A stretch of DNA of 64,000 bases from an uncultured Latescibacterota bacterium (GTDB lineage Bacteria; Latescibacterota; UBA2968). Positions 25,515 through 33,845 of this stretch are shown here, one piece after another (the stretch's first letter is position 1; each line of letters begins with the position of its first letter). The position numbers and the translations under genes are program-made. Below the pieces are notes generated by a model that searched no databases, was not told where the DNA came from, and saw only the letters and a list, made by a program, of their open reading frames with translations. The stretch spans positions 3,846,896-3,910,895 of the forward strand of contig OY282377.1 of the NCBI GenBank assembly GCA_958295785.1, in the 5' to 3' direction.

Positions 25515-26945
25515 ATGCGCCTCACCTTGAACCAAAAAGACACGGGCTATCGCGGGATATGGTATTACAACCAGCCATCCGGCGATGAGTACGCGTACAA
25601 ATACAGCGGCGGCTTGGGCACGTATTGCGCCAAACACCGCCCGTTTGCCGCGTACCGTCCCGAAGTCGATAAGACCTTTTTCTGTTACGGCGGCACGCCG
25701 GTTGATGCACACCGCAAACACAGCGCAGCAGACCTCCGCGGGGACGGTGCCTTTTCCCGGGACCGCGCGGGATTTTTGTTGCACATGGTCTCCTATTTCG
25801 ACCACAAAACCCGGCAGGTGCCCCGCCCGACCATTTTGCTCGACAAGAACACGGCGGATGCCCACGACAATCCCGTCATCTCCATCGACGACGCTGGGTA
25901 CATCTGGATCTTCTCCACTTCGCACGGCTTGTCGCGTCCCTCGTACATCCACCGCAGCGTGCGGCCCTACGCCATAGATGCGTTTGAACGGGTCGACGCG
26001 ACCTACCGCTTCGAGGGCAGTGAACGGGACATGGACAACTTTTCCTACATGCAGGCGTGGCACTTGCCGGGGCGCGGCTTCATCAATTTTGTCACGCGCT
26101 ACAAAGACCCGGCGGACCGCACCCTGTTTTTTACGACCAGCGCGGACGGCGTCAAGTGGTCGGAATGGACGCGCTTGGCGGCCATAGAAAAAGGACATTA
26201 CCAAATCAGTGCGTGTTCTCAGCACAAAGCCGTCACGGCGTTTAACTACCATCCATCGCCGCAGGGCCTCAACTGGCGCACCAACCTCTACTATCTCGAA
26301 ACCCCGGATTTTGGACGCACATGGCAAAACGCCGCCGGTGAGCGCGTTGCCCTGCCGCTCACGACGCCAAATAACAAGGCTTTGGTATGCGATTACGAGG
26401 CCCGTGGCTTGAAAGTCTATCTCAAAGACATCCGCCTCGACCCGCGGGGCAATCCCGCCATCCTCGTCATCACCAGCAAGGGCTATGCGTCAGGCCCTGA
26501 AAACGGCCCGCGCACATGGACGCTGTTGCAATGGACGGGCAGCGATTGGCACAGCCAACCCATCACCACGTCCGACAGCAATTACGACATGGGGTCGCTC
26601 TACCTCGAAGCGGACGGCGTGCAACGCATCATCGCGCCCACAGAACCGGGGCCGCAGCCCTACAACCCCGGCGGCGAAATGGCGATGTGGGAAAGCAGAG
26701 GACGGGCGTGGCAGCGCGTCAGACAACTCACGCAACACAGCAGGCGCAACCACACGTACGCCCGAAGGCCGGTGCAGGCACATCCCGACTTCTACGCGCT
26801 TTGGGCCGATGGGCATGCGCGACAGGCGTCCAAATCCCGCCTCTATTTTTGCGATCAAAAAGGCCAGGTTTATCGCCTTCCCGAAACCATGACCGACGAG
26901 TTTGAGCAACCGCGCAAACTGACGGCTCATAAGAAGCCATCTTAA
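25515..26945 (+). CDS. BNR_4-repeat (sialidase-fold) protein
   Basis: 476 residues from the ATG at 25515, where GGGGGAAAACC precedes it; an upstream in-frame start reads through non-coding bases. No signal peptide is visible. The chain shows the repeating strands of a beta-propeller: NPVISIDDAGYIWIFSTSHG, TRYKDPADRTLFFTTSADG (with an Asp-box-like SxDG), and NPAILVITSKGYASG. This fits the BNR_4 family found in glycan-degradation loci of planctomycetes and relatives. Enzyme activity cannot be stated; polysaccharide lyase or glycoside binding are possible. Orphan gene. Confidence 0.75.
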   Translation: MRLTLNQKDTGYRGIWYYNQPSGDEYAYKYSGGLGTYCAKHRPFAAYRPEVDKTFFCYGGTPVDAHRKHSAADLRGDGAFSRDRAGFLLHMVSYFDHKTRQVPRPTILLDKNTADAHDNPVISIDDAGYIWIFSTSHGLSRPSYIHRSVRPYAIDAFERVDATYRFEGSERDMDNFSYMQAWHLPGRGFINFVTRYKDPADRTLFFTTSADGVKWSEWTRLAAIEKGHYQISACSQHKAVTAFNYHPSPQGLNWRTNLYYLETPDFGRTWQNAAGERVALPLTTPNNKALVCDYEARGLKVYLKDIRLDPRGNPAILVITSKGYASGPENGPRTWTLLQWTGSDWHSQPITTSDSNYDMGSLYLEADGVQRIIAPTEPGPQPYNPGGEMAMWESRGRAWQRVRQLTQHSRRNHTYARRPVQAHPDFYALWADGHARQASKSRLYFCDQKGQVYRLPETMTDEFEQPRKLTAHKKPS

Positions 26946-26954
26946 AATTATCGG

Positions 26955-27120
26955 GACCTACCCCCCTAACCCCCGTTATTCGCTCCGCTCATTGTAGGCT
27001 CCGCCTGTGCCTACGAGGAAGGGAGGAATCCAAGACCTCCCTACAAAAAAGGTGGCAGAACATCTCCCCTCCCCGTTGCGGGGAGGGGTCATCTTTCGTT
27101 TTAAGACAGCTTCTAAGGAA
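26955..27120. repeat. Degenerate dispersed element with strong hairpin
   Basis: Contains CCTACGAGGAAGGGAGG, a perfect 9-bp hairpin at 27066-27088 (CCCCTCCCC/GGGGAGGGG) and ends TTTTAAGACAGCTTCTAAGG. A diverged relative lies at about 30075-30195 (CCTACGAGGAAGGAGGGG ... TCTTAAAACAGGTTCTAAG). It may act as a terminator of the BNR gene. Confidence 0.5.
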
Positions 27121-27127
27121 ACGCCAA

Positions 27128-27416
27128 TATGAAAATTGACCTCGCCACCGCGCCAGTTTCCTGGGCATCGTGCTGAAAGACACGCCTTTTGGACGAAATG
27201 CGCGACGCCGGTTATACGGGCACGGAACTCGGCCCTTAAGGGTATTTGCCGCTGGATCGAGTTCAAACGAACTGGACAGTTGTTCACAAAACGCTCGGGG
27301 AGATCGGTTTTGCGGGTTGGGCGGTTATTGAACGGGATATTCTTCCGGACAGCGGGATCCACGCGCTTGAATGCGCCCGTCACAATCTGGCTTATTTGAA
27401 AAATTTGGGTTGGTAA
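27128..27416 (+). pseudogene. Remnant of a sugar-phosphate isomerase/epimerase gene
   Basis: The first codons read MKIDLATAPVSWG, then after a frame change VLDEMRDAGYTGTELGP, the standard N-terminus of xylose-isomerase-like TIM-barrel proteins (IolE/IolH type). The last about 45 codons read VHKTLGEIGFAGWAVIERD and HALECARHNLAYLKNLGW, the usual C-terminus of the same family. About 200 internal codons are missing, and frame shifts separate the pieces. Confidence 0.7.
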
Positions 27417-27459
27417 AAAAAGTTTGAATTGTCTGTCCAAATGCCTTAAATTTGTCGTC

Positions 27460-27540
27460 CATCCAGTGCAACTGGCGGAAATGTGGAAACAACCACAGGG
27501 GAGCACTGAAAGATGCACATGCCGACCGCCTGGGCTGAAA
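27460..27540 (+). promoter_or_regulatory. ZTP (pfl) riboswitch upstream of folD
   Basis: The conserved core of the pfl motif is visible: ACTGGCGGAA at 27470, GTGGAAACAACCAC forming the first hairpin, AGGGGAGC, a variable hairpin, then CCGCCTGGGC at about 27525-27534, whose CCGCC pairs with GGCGG. Known ZTP riboswitches sense ZTP/AICAR-type purine intermediates and switch on folate one-carbon genes. It lies 60 bases before the folD ATG, with a possible switching hairpin (GCCCGGGCGCG...CGGGC at 27552-27578) in between. Confidence 0.88.
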
Positions 27541-27595
27541 ACAATCACATGGCCCGGGCGCGTTTTGTTTCGGGCTTTCACCGGAGAAAGTCAGC

Positions 27596-28477
27596 ATGGC
27601 ACATATCATCAGCGGTACAGCCCTGTCCAAAACCATGCGCGCTGAAATGGCCGCAGAAGTCGAGCACCTCAAGGAATCGCACGCGCTCACGCCCGGCCTT
27701 GCGGTGGTGCGCGTTGGGAACGACCCGGCATCCATAAGCTATATCAAGGGCAAGCGCGAAGCATGTGCAGGCATCGGCATTTACACCACAGAACACATCT
27801 TGACCGCGGATCGGCCCGAAGCCGACCTGCTCGACGTCATTGAACAACTCAACGACGACCCCGCCATTCACGGCATCCTCGTGCAACTGCCCCTGCCCGA
27901 TGGGTTTGACGAACAAACAGCCCTCAACAGCCTCTCGCCCTACAAAGACGTGGATGGCCTGCACCCGGTCAACCTCGGCCGCCTCGTGCGCGGTGAAAAA
28001 GGCTTTTTGCCCTGCACGCCGCACGGCGTTCAACAAATGCTCGAGCGCGGCAAGTTTGACGTGGCGGGCAAACACGTCGTCATCGTGGGGCGCAGCACTT
28101 TGGTGGGCCGCCCGCTCGCCAACATCCTGTCGCAAAAAGCCACCAATGCCACCGTCACCTTGTGCCATACCGGCACGCGCGACCTCGGCTCTTTTACTCG
28201 TCAGGCCGACATTCTCATTGTGGTGACTGGGCATCCCAACACGGTCACGGCGGATATGGTAAAAAAAGACGCCATTGTCATCGACATTGGCGTCAACCGC
28301 GTGCGCGATCCCTCCAAAAAATCGGGGTATCGCCTCGTGGGCGATGTGGACTACCCTCGCATAAAAAACAAAGTCCGCGCCATCACCCCCGTGCCGGGTG
28401 GCGTTGGCCCAATGACCATTACCATGCTCTTGCACAACACCATAAAATCCGCCAAACGCCTGCGCGGGATCGGATAA
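27596..28477 (+). CDS. folD: Bifunctional methylenetetrahydrofolate dehydrogenase / methenyl-THF cyclohydrolase
   Basis: 293 residues, the standard FolD size. Family signatures are complete: PGLAVVRVGNDPASISYIKGK (catalytic Lys in YxxxK), QLPLPDGFD, KDVDGLHPVNLG, CTPHGVQQML, VIVGRSTLVGRPLANIL (NADP-binding) and a final TPVPGGVGPMTI. It interconverts 5,10-methylene- and 10-formyl-THF, feeding purine and formyl-methionine synthesis. The start follows CCGGAGAAAGTCAGC. Control is most likely through the ZTP riboswitch just upstream. Confidence 0.96.
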   Translation: MAHIISGTALSKTMRAEMAAEVEHLKESHALTPGLAVVRVGNDPASISYIKGKREACAGIGIYTTEHILTADRPEADLLDVIEQLNDDPAIHGILVQLPLPDGFDEQTALNSLSPYKDVDGLHPVNLGRLVRGEKGFLPCTPHGVQQMLERGKFDVAGKHVVIVGRSTLVGRPLANILSQKATNATVTLCHTGTRDLGSFTRQADILIVVTGHPNTVTADMVKKDAIVIDIGVNRVRDPSKKSGYRLVGDVDYPRIKNKVRAITPVPGGVGPMTITMLLHNTIKSAKRLRGIG

Positions 28478-29168
28478 GAGATAAGATGCGATATGCTACC
28501 AGCCATTGATCCTCTTGACGTTCCGCAGTCATTCAGAAAAGCCATTGCAAAAATGCCATCCCAAAAGACCATCAGACAAAACCATCACGCACAGCGCGCA
28601 AGGCCGTCTCGCAACCCACCTCCCGCTTGCAACCCACTTTGCAGGCCAACGCATGTCGTGCTGTTACAAAAGCGATTTGCGCTGTGCAAGCCTCTCGGCG
28701 CATGAGAGCGGCATTTTTGAACTGCTGGGGCAGTTGTACCCCGCTCGCCTACTTTTTTTTGCTGTTGAAAAAAAGTCGGTCGCCGCACGCCGTAGGCACA
28801 GGCGTAGCCAACGCATCAAAGGCAACCCACAAGGAAGCAGAATCAAACGCTTTAAGTAAGAAGCCCTAACAAAAAGGAATCAAGCATCTGAAACAGATGA
28901 GTGAACACCCGCAGGAACGCCTCAAAGTCGGCCTCTCACAAATCCATGCCAACGCTTTTTGTTAGGGCTTCTAAGTCTGTTCCTCATTCCTCATTCCTCC
29001 CTGATGGGAGGCAGAATACGGACAACTTGAAAGCAAATTGGTATAAGAGACAAGATGCGAAATGCAACCAGCTTTCAACTTTACTAACGTTGGGATCCTC
29101 GTGCAGTCCCTGCCCATCTGCCCAAAACCACTGCGCGCTTTGAATCGCCGATTCACAGAAAGCATGCG
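28478..29168. other. Long intergenic stretch with repeats
   Basis: No supported gene. The stretch contains a MITE (28859-28973) and two similar segments, GGATAAGAGATAAGATGCG near 28474 and GTATAAGAGACAAGATGCG near 29041, each followed by ATGC-ACCAGC and a run toward TTGACGTT/TAACGTT. The paired segments suggest an old insertion or duplication between them. Confidence 0.5.
28859..28973 (+). mobile_element. MITE-like element derived from the IS5-type element at 52790
   Basis: About 115 bp with terminal inverted repeats GAAGCCCTAACAAAAAG / CTTTTTGTTAGGGCTTC. Its left about 45 bases (AATCAAGCATCTGAAACAGA) and right about 40 bases (TCACAAATCCATGCCAACG) match the two ends of the IS at 52790-53451, with the transposase deleted. 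A second copy, inverted, is at 62082-62195. Confidence 0.8.
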
Positions 29169-30047
29169 ATGCCTCCGATTGTCGTTTCCACATGGCGTTT
29201 TGGTCTCGCTGCCAATCAACCCGCATGGAAAATTTTGAAGCAGGGCGGTTCCGCGCTCGATGCGGTCATTCAGGGGGTGGAAGTTGCCGAACGCGACCCG
29301 GCGGTCAAGAGCGTTGGGTACGGCGGATATCCCAATGCCGAGGGCGAGGTCGAAGTCGATGCCGCGGTTGTTGACGGGCGCTCGCTCGGCTATGGCGCGG
29401 TCGCAGGGTTAAAAAATATTGCCACGCCCACTGCGGTGGCGCGGCGGGTGATGGAGAAAACCGACCATGTGTTTCTCGTGGGCGAGGGCGCGTTGCAATT
29501 TGCACGCACACAAGGCTTTCAAGCATGCGAGATGCTTACCGAGGACGGGCGAAAAGCATGGGAAGCGTGGAAAAACGGGCAGACAGACGCCCCCGCGGAT
29601 GTCCACGATACCATTGGCATGATTGCCCTTGACCAACGCGGAAATCTCGCGGCGGCGTGTACCACCAGCGGCGCGGCCTTTAAATTGCCCGGTCGCGTGG
29701 GGGACTCGCCGCTGATTGGGTCGGGCCTATATGCGGATAATGACGCAGGTGCCGCAGCGGCCACGGGACGCGGCGAGGAAATCGCCCGCACCTGCGGGTC
29801 GTATGCCATCGTTGAACACATGCGACAAGGCAAGTCGCCCCAAGCGGCATGTGAAGCGGTTGTACAACATCTCGTTGCGCGCGTGCCCAAGGCGCAACCC
29901 CATCAAATGGCCTATATCGCCCTTGACAAACGCGGCAATTGGGGTGCTGTGGCAACCCGTTCTGGTTTTTTGGCGGCTGTGACGAGCAACGCGGAAAATC
30001 ACCTTTGCGAAAGCCGATATTTCATTGATCGCGGCGGGGTTGTCTGA
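29169..30047 (+). CDS. Glycosylasparaginase / isoaspartyl peptidase-like Ntn hydrolase
   Basis: 292 residues. The catalytic Thr is in HDTIGMIALD at about residue 147, the autoprocessing site of the asparaginase-2/aspartylglucosaminidase family. Upstream, GSALDAVIQGVEVAE and SVGYGGYPNAEGEVEVDAA are the conserved N-terminal motifs; after the Thr, TTSGAAFKLPGRVGDSPLIG and GSGLYADNDAGAAAATGRGE form the substrate pocket. It is expected to self-cleave into alpha and beta chains and hydrolyse GlcNAc-Asn or beta-aspartyl bonds. No signal peptide, so it probably acts in the cytoplasm. Confidence 0.9.
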   Translation: MPPIVVSTWRFGLAANQPAWKILKQGGSALDAVIQGVEVAERDPAVKSVGYGGYPNAEGEVEVDAAVVDGRSLGYGAVAGLKNIATPTAVARRVMEKTDHVFLVGEGALQFARTQGFQACEMLTEDGRKAWEAWKNGQTDAPADVHDTIGMIALDQRGNLAAACTTSGAAFKLPGRVGDSPLIGSGLYADNDAGAAAATGRGEEIARTCGSYAIVEHMRQGKSPQAACEAVVQHLVARVPKAQPHQMAYIALDKRGNWGAVATRSGFLAAVTSNAENHLCESRYFIDRGGVV

Positions 30048-31042
30048 TGGCATTGTGTCTCCATCTGCTACGAAGTTGTTTTAAGTTGATTGGAACCCAT
30101 CCCCGTAACCTTCCTACCTACGAGGAAGGAGGGGATCGAGTCTCCCGGCCCCGTTTTGGGGCGGGGGCCAAATTTGTCTTAAAACAGGTTCTAAGCATCA
30201 TTTTCACGGTATGCGCGTTCATGGTGCCCGTTTCTGGCGCGACTCCCGATTCCACGGCCGTCCAACCCGGTGTTTCCGTGCCCGTCAATGCTGTGCCTGT
30301 CGATCTTTCGACAACCCTCGCAATAACAGATCCCTCTCAACCGCCTGCCCATTGGGTTACGCCTTTCGGGGACTCCACCTGTGTTCTTGAGTCCTTTGAC
30401 TATCCTCGGTTTTTGAATACCTATCCCGACAAAATTTGGGAAGGACGCTCGGGCTGGCGATATAGCAAAACGAGAAAATCAGAGGTTTATTATCGGATTT
30501 TGATAGAAGGCGATAATTATTATCTCAGCGCGGAAACCCAAGGAGGGGCCGTGAACTTTGGCAGAGCAACCCAACTCCTTTATCGCGGCAAAAAAATCAA
30601 AGCCAATTTGCGTTTGTTCCAAAAATTGCGCTGGCGCTGGCGGGTACACAGGTTGCCGGAGGGATCCGATGAAACCGACAGCGGCAAAAACGACAGCGCC
30701 GCTGCCGTGCGTCTGCTTTTTGGAACCGGTGCTTTTTCAGGCAAATCACTGAAATATATCTGGAGTGCAACCCTTCCCGTAGGCACGGTCATTGAGAGCA
30801 GCCGTCAATATGTCGTTGTTTTGCGTAGCGGTACTGACGATTTGGGCAAATGGGTTTGGGAAGAAGTGAATGCGTACAAAGATTATCGGCGTCTTTTCGG
30901 CGGTGATCCCCGTCCGGCAGATGCGTTGGGCCTGCTCACTGATTCAAATAATACAGGGACAGTTGTCGGCGCGGATTACGACGACATCATTTTTCTTATC
31001 CCGAGGCCCACTGTTGAGGCGATCCCCGAGAATCCCGAATGA
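30047..31042 (+). CDS. DUF3047-family exported protein
   Basis: The C-terminal about 230 residues resemble DUF3047: LRLFQKLRWRWRVHRLPEGS with an acidic DSGKNDSAAAVRLLFG, then YIWSATLPVGTVIES and GDPRPADALGLLTDSNNT. A hydrophobic export signal (VLSIIFTVCAFMVPVSGA) lies near residues 50-67. The true start is unclear: the upstream 130 bases belong to a degenerate dispersed element and no ATG with a good ribosome-binding site precedes the signal sequence. The reading frame starts by overlapping the previous stop (TGATGG). The 5' end may therefore be a repeat-derived fusion. Confidence 0.7.
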   Translation: MALCLHLLRSCFKLIGTHPRNLPTYEEGGDRVSRPRFGAGAKFVLKQVLSIIFTVCAFMVPVSGATPDSTAVQPGVSVPVNAVPVDLSTTLAITDPSQPPAHWVTPFGDSTCVLESFDYPRFLNTYPDKIWEGRSGWRYSKTRKSEVYYRILIEGDNYYLSAETQGGAVNFGRATQLLYRGKKIKANLRLFQKLRWRWRVHRLPEGSDETDSGKNDSAAAVRLLFGTGAFSGKSLKYIWSATLPVGTVIESSRQYVVVLRSGTDDLGKWVWEEVNAYKDYRRLFGGDPRPADALGLLTDSNNTGTVVGADYDDIIFLIPRPTVEAIPENPE

Positions 31043-31360
31043 AATAACCCGCGTGCGACGCCAGAATACACGACAAAAAGGGCGGAGCGAAGTACAAGAC
31101 GAACCCTGCCCAACCGCCGCTCCCAAGTGGTCAGAGGTCAGTCCCCGCCCCACCCCTAAACCGTTGCGAACTTCAACGGACTGTTGACGCAGTTATATAC
31201 CCCGTTCCATAGATGAACTGGCCTGAAAAACGGCCAGTTATACCCCGTTCCGTAGATTTGCTTGTTGGCTGTGTCTGGCGCGTTTTGTCGCGTACTGTGG
31301 TGCAGCCCTACAACGAGTGCGTATCCCTAGGGATGGACACTGACACGCCGGAGGCTACCC
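31043..31360. other. Intergenic stretch with a duplicated motif around a hairpin
   Basis: 31216-31239 forms a perfect 8-bp hairpin (AACTGGCC/GGCCAGTT, loop TGAAAAAC). It is flanked by two direct copies of ATACCCCGTTCC(A/G)TAGAT at about 31197 and 31241. A half-copy (GATAAACTGGCCTGAGAAT) lies at 42051-42069 just before the RNase P RNA. No gene is seen. Confidence 0.45.
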
Positions 31361-32548
31361 GTGAATGCACAACGCAAAATTTCGCGTCCATTGTCGATAC
31401 TTGCCCGCTGTATGCTTCTAGCACTGTTGGGTGCAGCATCGGCAGAGGCGCAAAATGTTTCGGTTACCGACTACAAGGTGCCCGTGAGCCGGACGGACAA
31501 CCTGCGTATTAATGCCTTGAGTTTTAATTTTACGACTGTGGATGATGAGATTGTCACCGAAGAGGGCAATGTTGGGCTCGTGTACAAAAAGTTTTACAGT
31601 TCTCTGCCCTTTGCATACTCTATTGACGCGGTCGGTTCAGCCTCGTACTTCCGCAAAATAGCGGGCGACCGCGATGGCACGTATGACTTTTCAATCGATA
31701 CGCGGGTTCAGAAGTATTTTCGGGAGACCAACGAGTTTTTTTATTCTATCAGCCCCGAAATTTTGGATCGCAGAGGCTTTGATCGACCGCAGATAGATGT
31801 CGTTGTCGGGCTTGGGTACGGTCGCTTTATCAATGCCACCGCCCTGCGTAAAGCCGTGCGTATCGAAGAATTTTTGTTTAGAGAAGGCGTGATTAGCGAC
31901 CGCATGCCCAAAGACACGATGATCGCTTTGGGACAAATGATTGAAAAAGAAGCTGAGTATCGCGATCTCTACGGGGATCGTTCCTATCAGAACTACTGGT
32001 ATGAAGACATGACCAATGAGATCAACAAAACCGGTTTGGTGACCGGAGGTGGGAATATCGGCCCTATTGGCATCTTACGCATGCGCGAAGTGCTCACGCA
32101 AGAGCAGATCAGCGACCGCTTTTTTGGTTGGGATACCAATGTGGGGATCCAGTATCAAATCCTGACCCGAGCGAAAGAAATAGAACGCCCCCCCCTTGCC
32201 CTCGCCGTCAATTTGCGGTATTCCCGCCCCATCAGTTGGCGGATGCAAATTAACACCCGTTTCACATTTGATACCCCATTCAGTGATTTTGGTCGCGCGT
32301 ATAACGCCCGGCAGAATGTTGACTTTATCTACGAAATTACGAACAGAATTGCCTTTGTCACATCCAATACATTTCATATCACGAAAAAGAAACAGGAAAA
32401 AGTTAGGATGGGGTATGTTTCAAATATCAGTTTCACATTTTTTGTTGAAAATAAAATCAGTTTGTCGATTATTGAGCAACTTTCTAAGAATGAAGGGGCA
32501 CCGTTTAGACAGAGTTTTCATCTCGGTCTGAGCTATCGCATTTTTTGA
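31361..32548 (+). CDS. Putative outer-membrane beta-barrel protein
   Basis: 395 residues with a clear signal peptide (LSILARCMLLALLGAASAEA, cleavage near residue 30). The mature chain is dominated by alternating strands ending in aromatic residues (NVGIQYQIL, LALAVNLRYSRPISW, SNISFTFFVENKISLSII) and closes with LGLSYRIF, a terminal Phe typical of barrels recognised by the BAM complex. I know no named family. Position upstream of infA, with its own start after GGAGGCTACCC, suggests an independent unit. Confidence 0.65.
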   Translation: MNAQRKISRPLSILARCMLLALLGAASAEAQNVSVTDYKVPVSRTDNLRINALSFNFTTVDDEIVTEEGNVGLVYKKFYSSLPFAYSIDAVGSASYFRKIAGDRDGTYDFSIDTRVQKYFRETNEFFYSISPEILDRRGFDRPQIDVVVGLGYGRFINATALRKAVRIEEFLFREGVISDRMPKDTMIALGQMIEKEAEYRDLYGDRSYQNYWYEDMTNEINKTGLVTGGGNIGPIGILRMREVLTQEQISDRFFGWDTNVGIQYQILTRAKEIERPPLALAVNLRYSRPISWRMQINTRFTFDTPFSDFGRAYNARQNVDFIYEITNRIAFVTSNTFHITKKKQEKVRMGYVSNISFTFFVENKISLSIIEQLSKNEGAPFRQSFHLGLSYRIF

Positions 32549-32684
32549 GGCGCGGCGCGCGTGTTAAAAAGACTTGTGAACACAAAATTTCTCTCCTATT
32601 TTAGCTTTGTTCCTCGGCTCGCGTGCATCCCAAATTGCGTATTGGGATAGGAGCCGGTTTGTTCATCCAATTGTTGGAGGCTTC

Positions 32685-32984
32685 ATGGCAAAAGAAGAAA
32701 AAGTGGTGCTGGAAGGAAAGATTGTCGATATTTTGCCCGATGGGCAATACAGGGTCGAGATCGAGGGGGGGCATCAGATTCTCGGTTATACATCGGGCAG
32801 GATGCGCCGTTTTAATATTCGCATTGTGGTCGGCGATACCGTGACGATTGAGACCTCGCCTTATGACCTGAACCGAGGGCGCATTACGTTCCGCGATTCC
32901 GGAACAGACGCGCCGCCGAGCGCGCAATCGGGCGGGAACCGACGCTCCGGGCGCGGGGGGCGCAGGCCGCGTCGGCGGCGTTAA
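32685..32984 (+). CDS. infA: Translation initiation factor IF-1 with Arg-rich tail
   Basis: 99 residues from the ATG at 32685 (TTGGAGGCTTC upstream). Residues 1-72 are the S1/OB fold of IF-1: VVLEGKIVDILPDGQYRVEI, then HQILGYTSGRMRRFNIRI and VVGDTVTIETSPYDLNRGRI. It binds the ribosomal A site during initiation. The C-terminal tail of about 25 residues (GGNRRSGRGGRRPRRRR) goes beyond the common 72-residue form. A terminator follows immediately, and the gene is not in the usual ribosomal-protein operon. Confidence 0.93.
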   Translation: MAKEEKVVLEGKIVDILPDGQYRVEIEGGHQILGYTSGRMRRFNIRIVVGDTVTIETSPYDLNRGRITFRDSGTDAPPSAQSGGNRRSGRGGRRPRRRR

Positions 32985-33011
32985 AGACGCACATGTAGCC
33001 ATCGCAAACGA

Positions 33012-33039
33012 CCACCCGCCAAGCGGGTGGCTTTTTTTT
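33012..33039 (+). terminator. Rho-independent terminator of infA
   Basis: An 8-bp stem (CCACCCGC/GCGGGTGG) with loop CAA and a run of eight T directly after, 27 bases downstream of the infA stop. Confidence 0.9.
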
Positions 33040-33077
33040 GGGATATGGAGGCCCCCCGCTCACCCACCCAACGCATC

Positions 33078-33104
33078 GTAGGGGCGGTGCCCCCGCGTCT
33101 GTCC
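33078..33104 (+). repeat. Dispersed GC-rich palindromic repeat
   Basis: A copy of the GTAGGGGCGGTGCCCCCG family followed by the common AAAGATACAAG tail. It lies between the infA terminator and the YihY-like gene. Confidence 0.7.
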
Positions 33105-33845
33105 AAAGATACAAGTGGCGAGTGGTTCACTCGTCACTATAACGCGGATTTTCTCGTGCCCGATAGAACCTGCTTATCCACACTAACAGAGGGGTCGCTA
33201 TGACTATCCAAGCGAAGAATTTGCTACCCAACGCCAGTAAGGGCGTGATGAAAGCAAAAGAGCTCCTCAAAAAATGGGAAAAAGTCTCTGTTCAGGACTT
33301 TGTCGAACTGACAAAAAAAGTCTTTGTGCCGGACTTTTACTTACTAACTATATATGCCGCCAGCTTGGTTTATACGACCTTATTGGGGCTGGTGCCTCTG
33401 TTGGCACTCGTCTTCGCCTTATTACCAACATTTGGACTGTTGGATCAACTGGAGCCGGTGCTCCTTGAGTCGCTCGATCCTTTGGGAAATAAAAAACACG
33501 AGATCATTCGCTATATCGTCAAATTTGTAGAAGAACTGCACTTGGACACGCCGGTCATTCTCGTCTCCTTGCTGGCAACCTATCTTCTTTTGACCCTCAA
33601 GATAGAGAAAGTATTTAATGCGCTCTGGCACATCTCGAACACACGCAACCTTCGACAAAAAGTTACCAACTATATTGTTGCCATCTTGGTCGGCCCGGTA
33701 TTGATTTTTGCCAGTCTGGATCTAGCGGATACTGTCATGCAGTGGCTTTCTTCGGTTGAGCTATTTAAAATTGTCCTGTTTTACGACATAATCCCACCCG
33801 CGCGTTATCTTCTGATTCTGGTGGCTTTTGTGTTTTTATATACAT

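Noticed and set aside
28506-28859. 117-codon plus-strand frame after folD
   Set aside because: Runs through repeat-rich sequence, has no ribosome-binding site and no family similarity.
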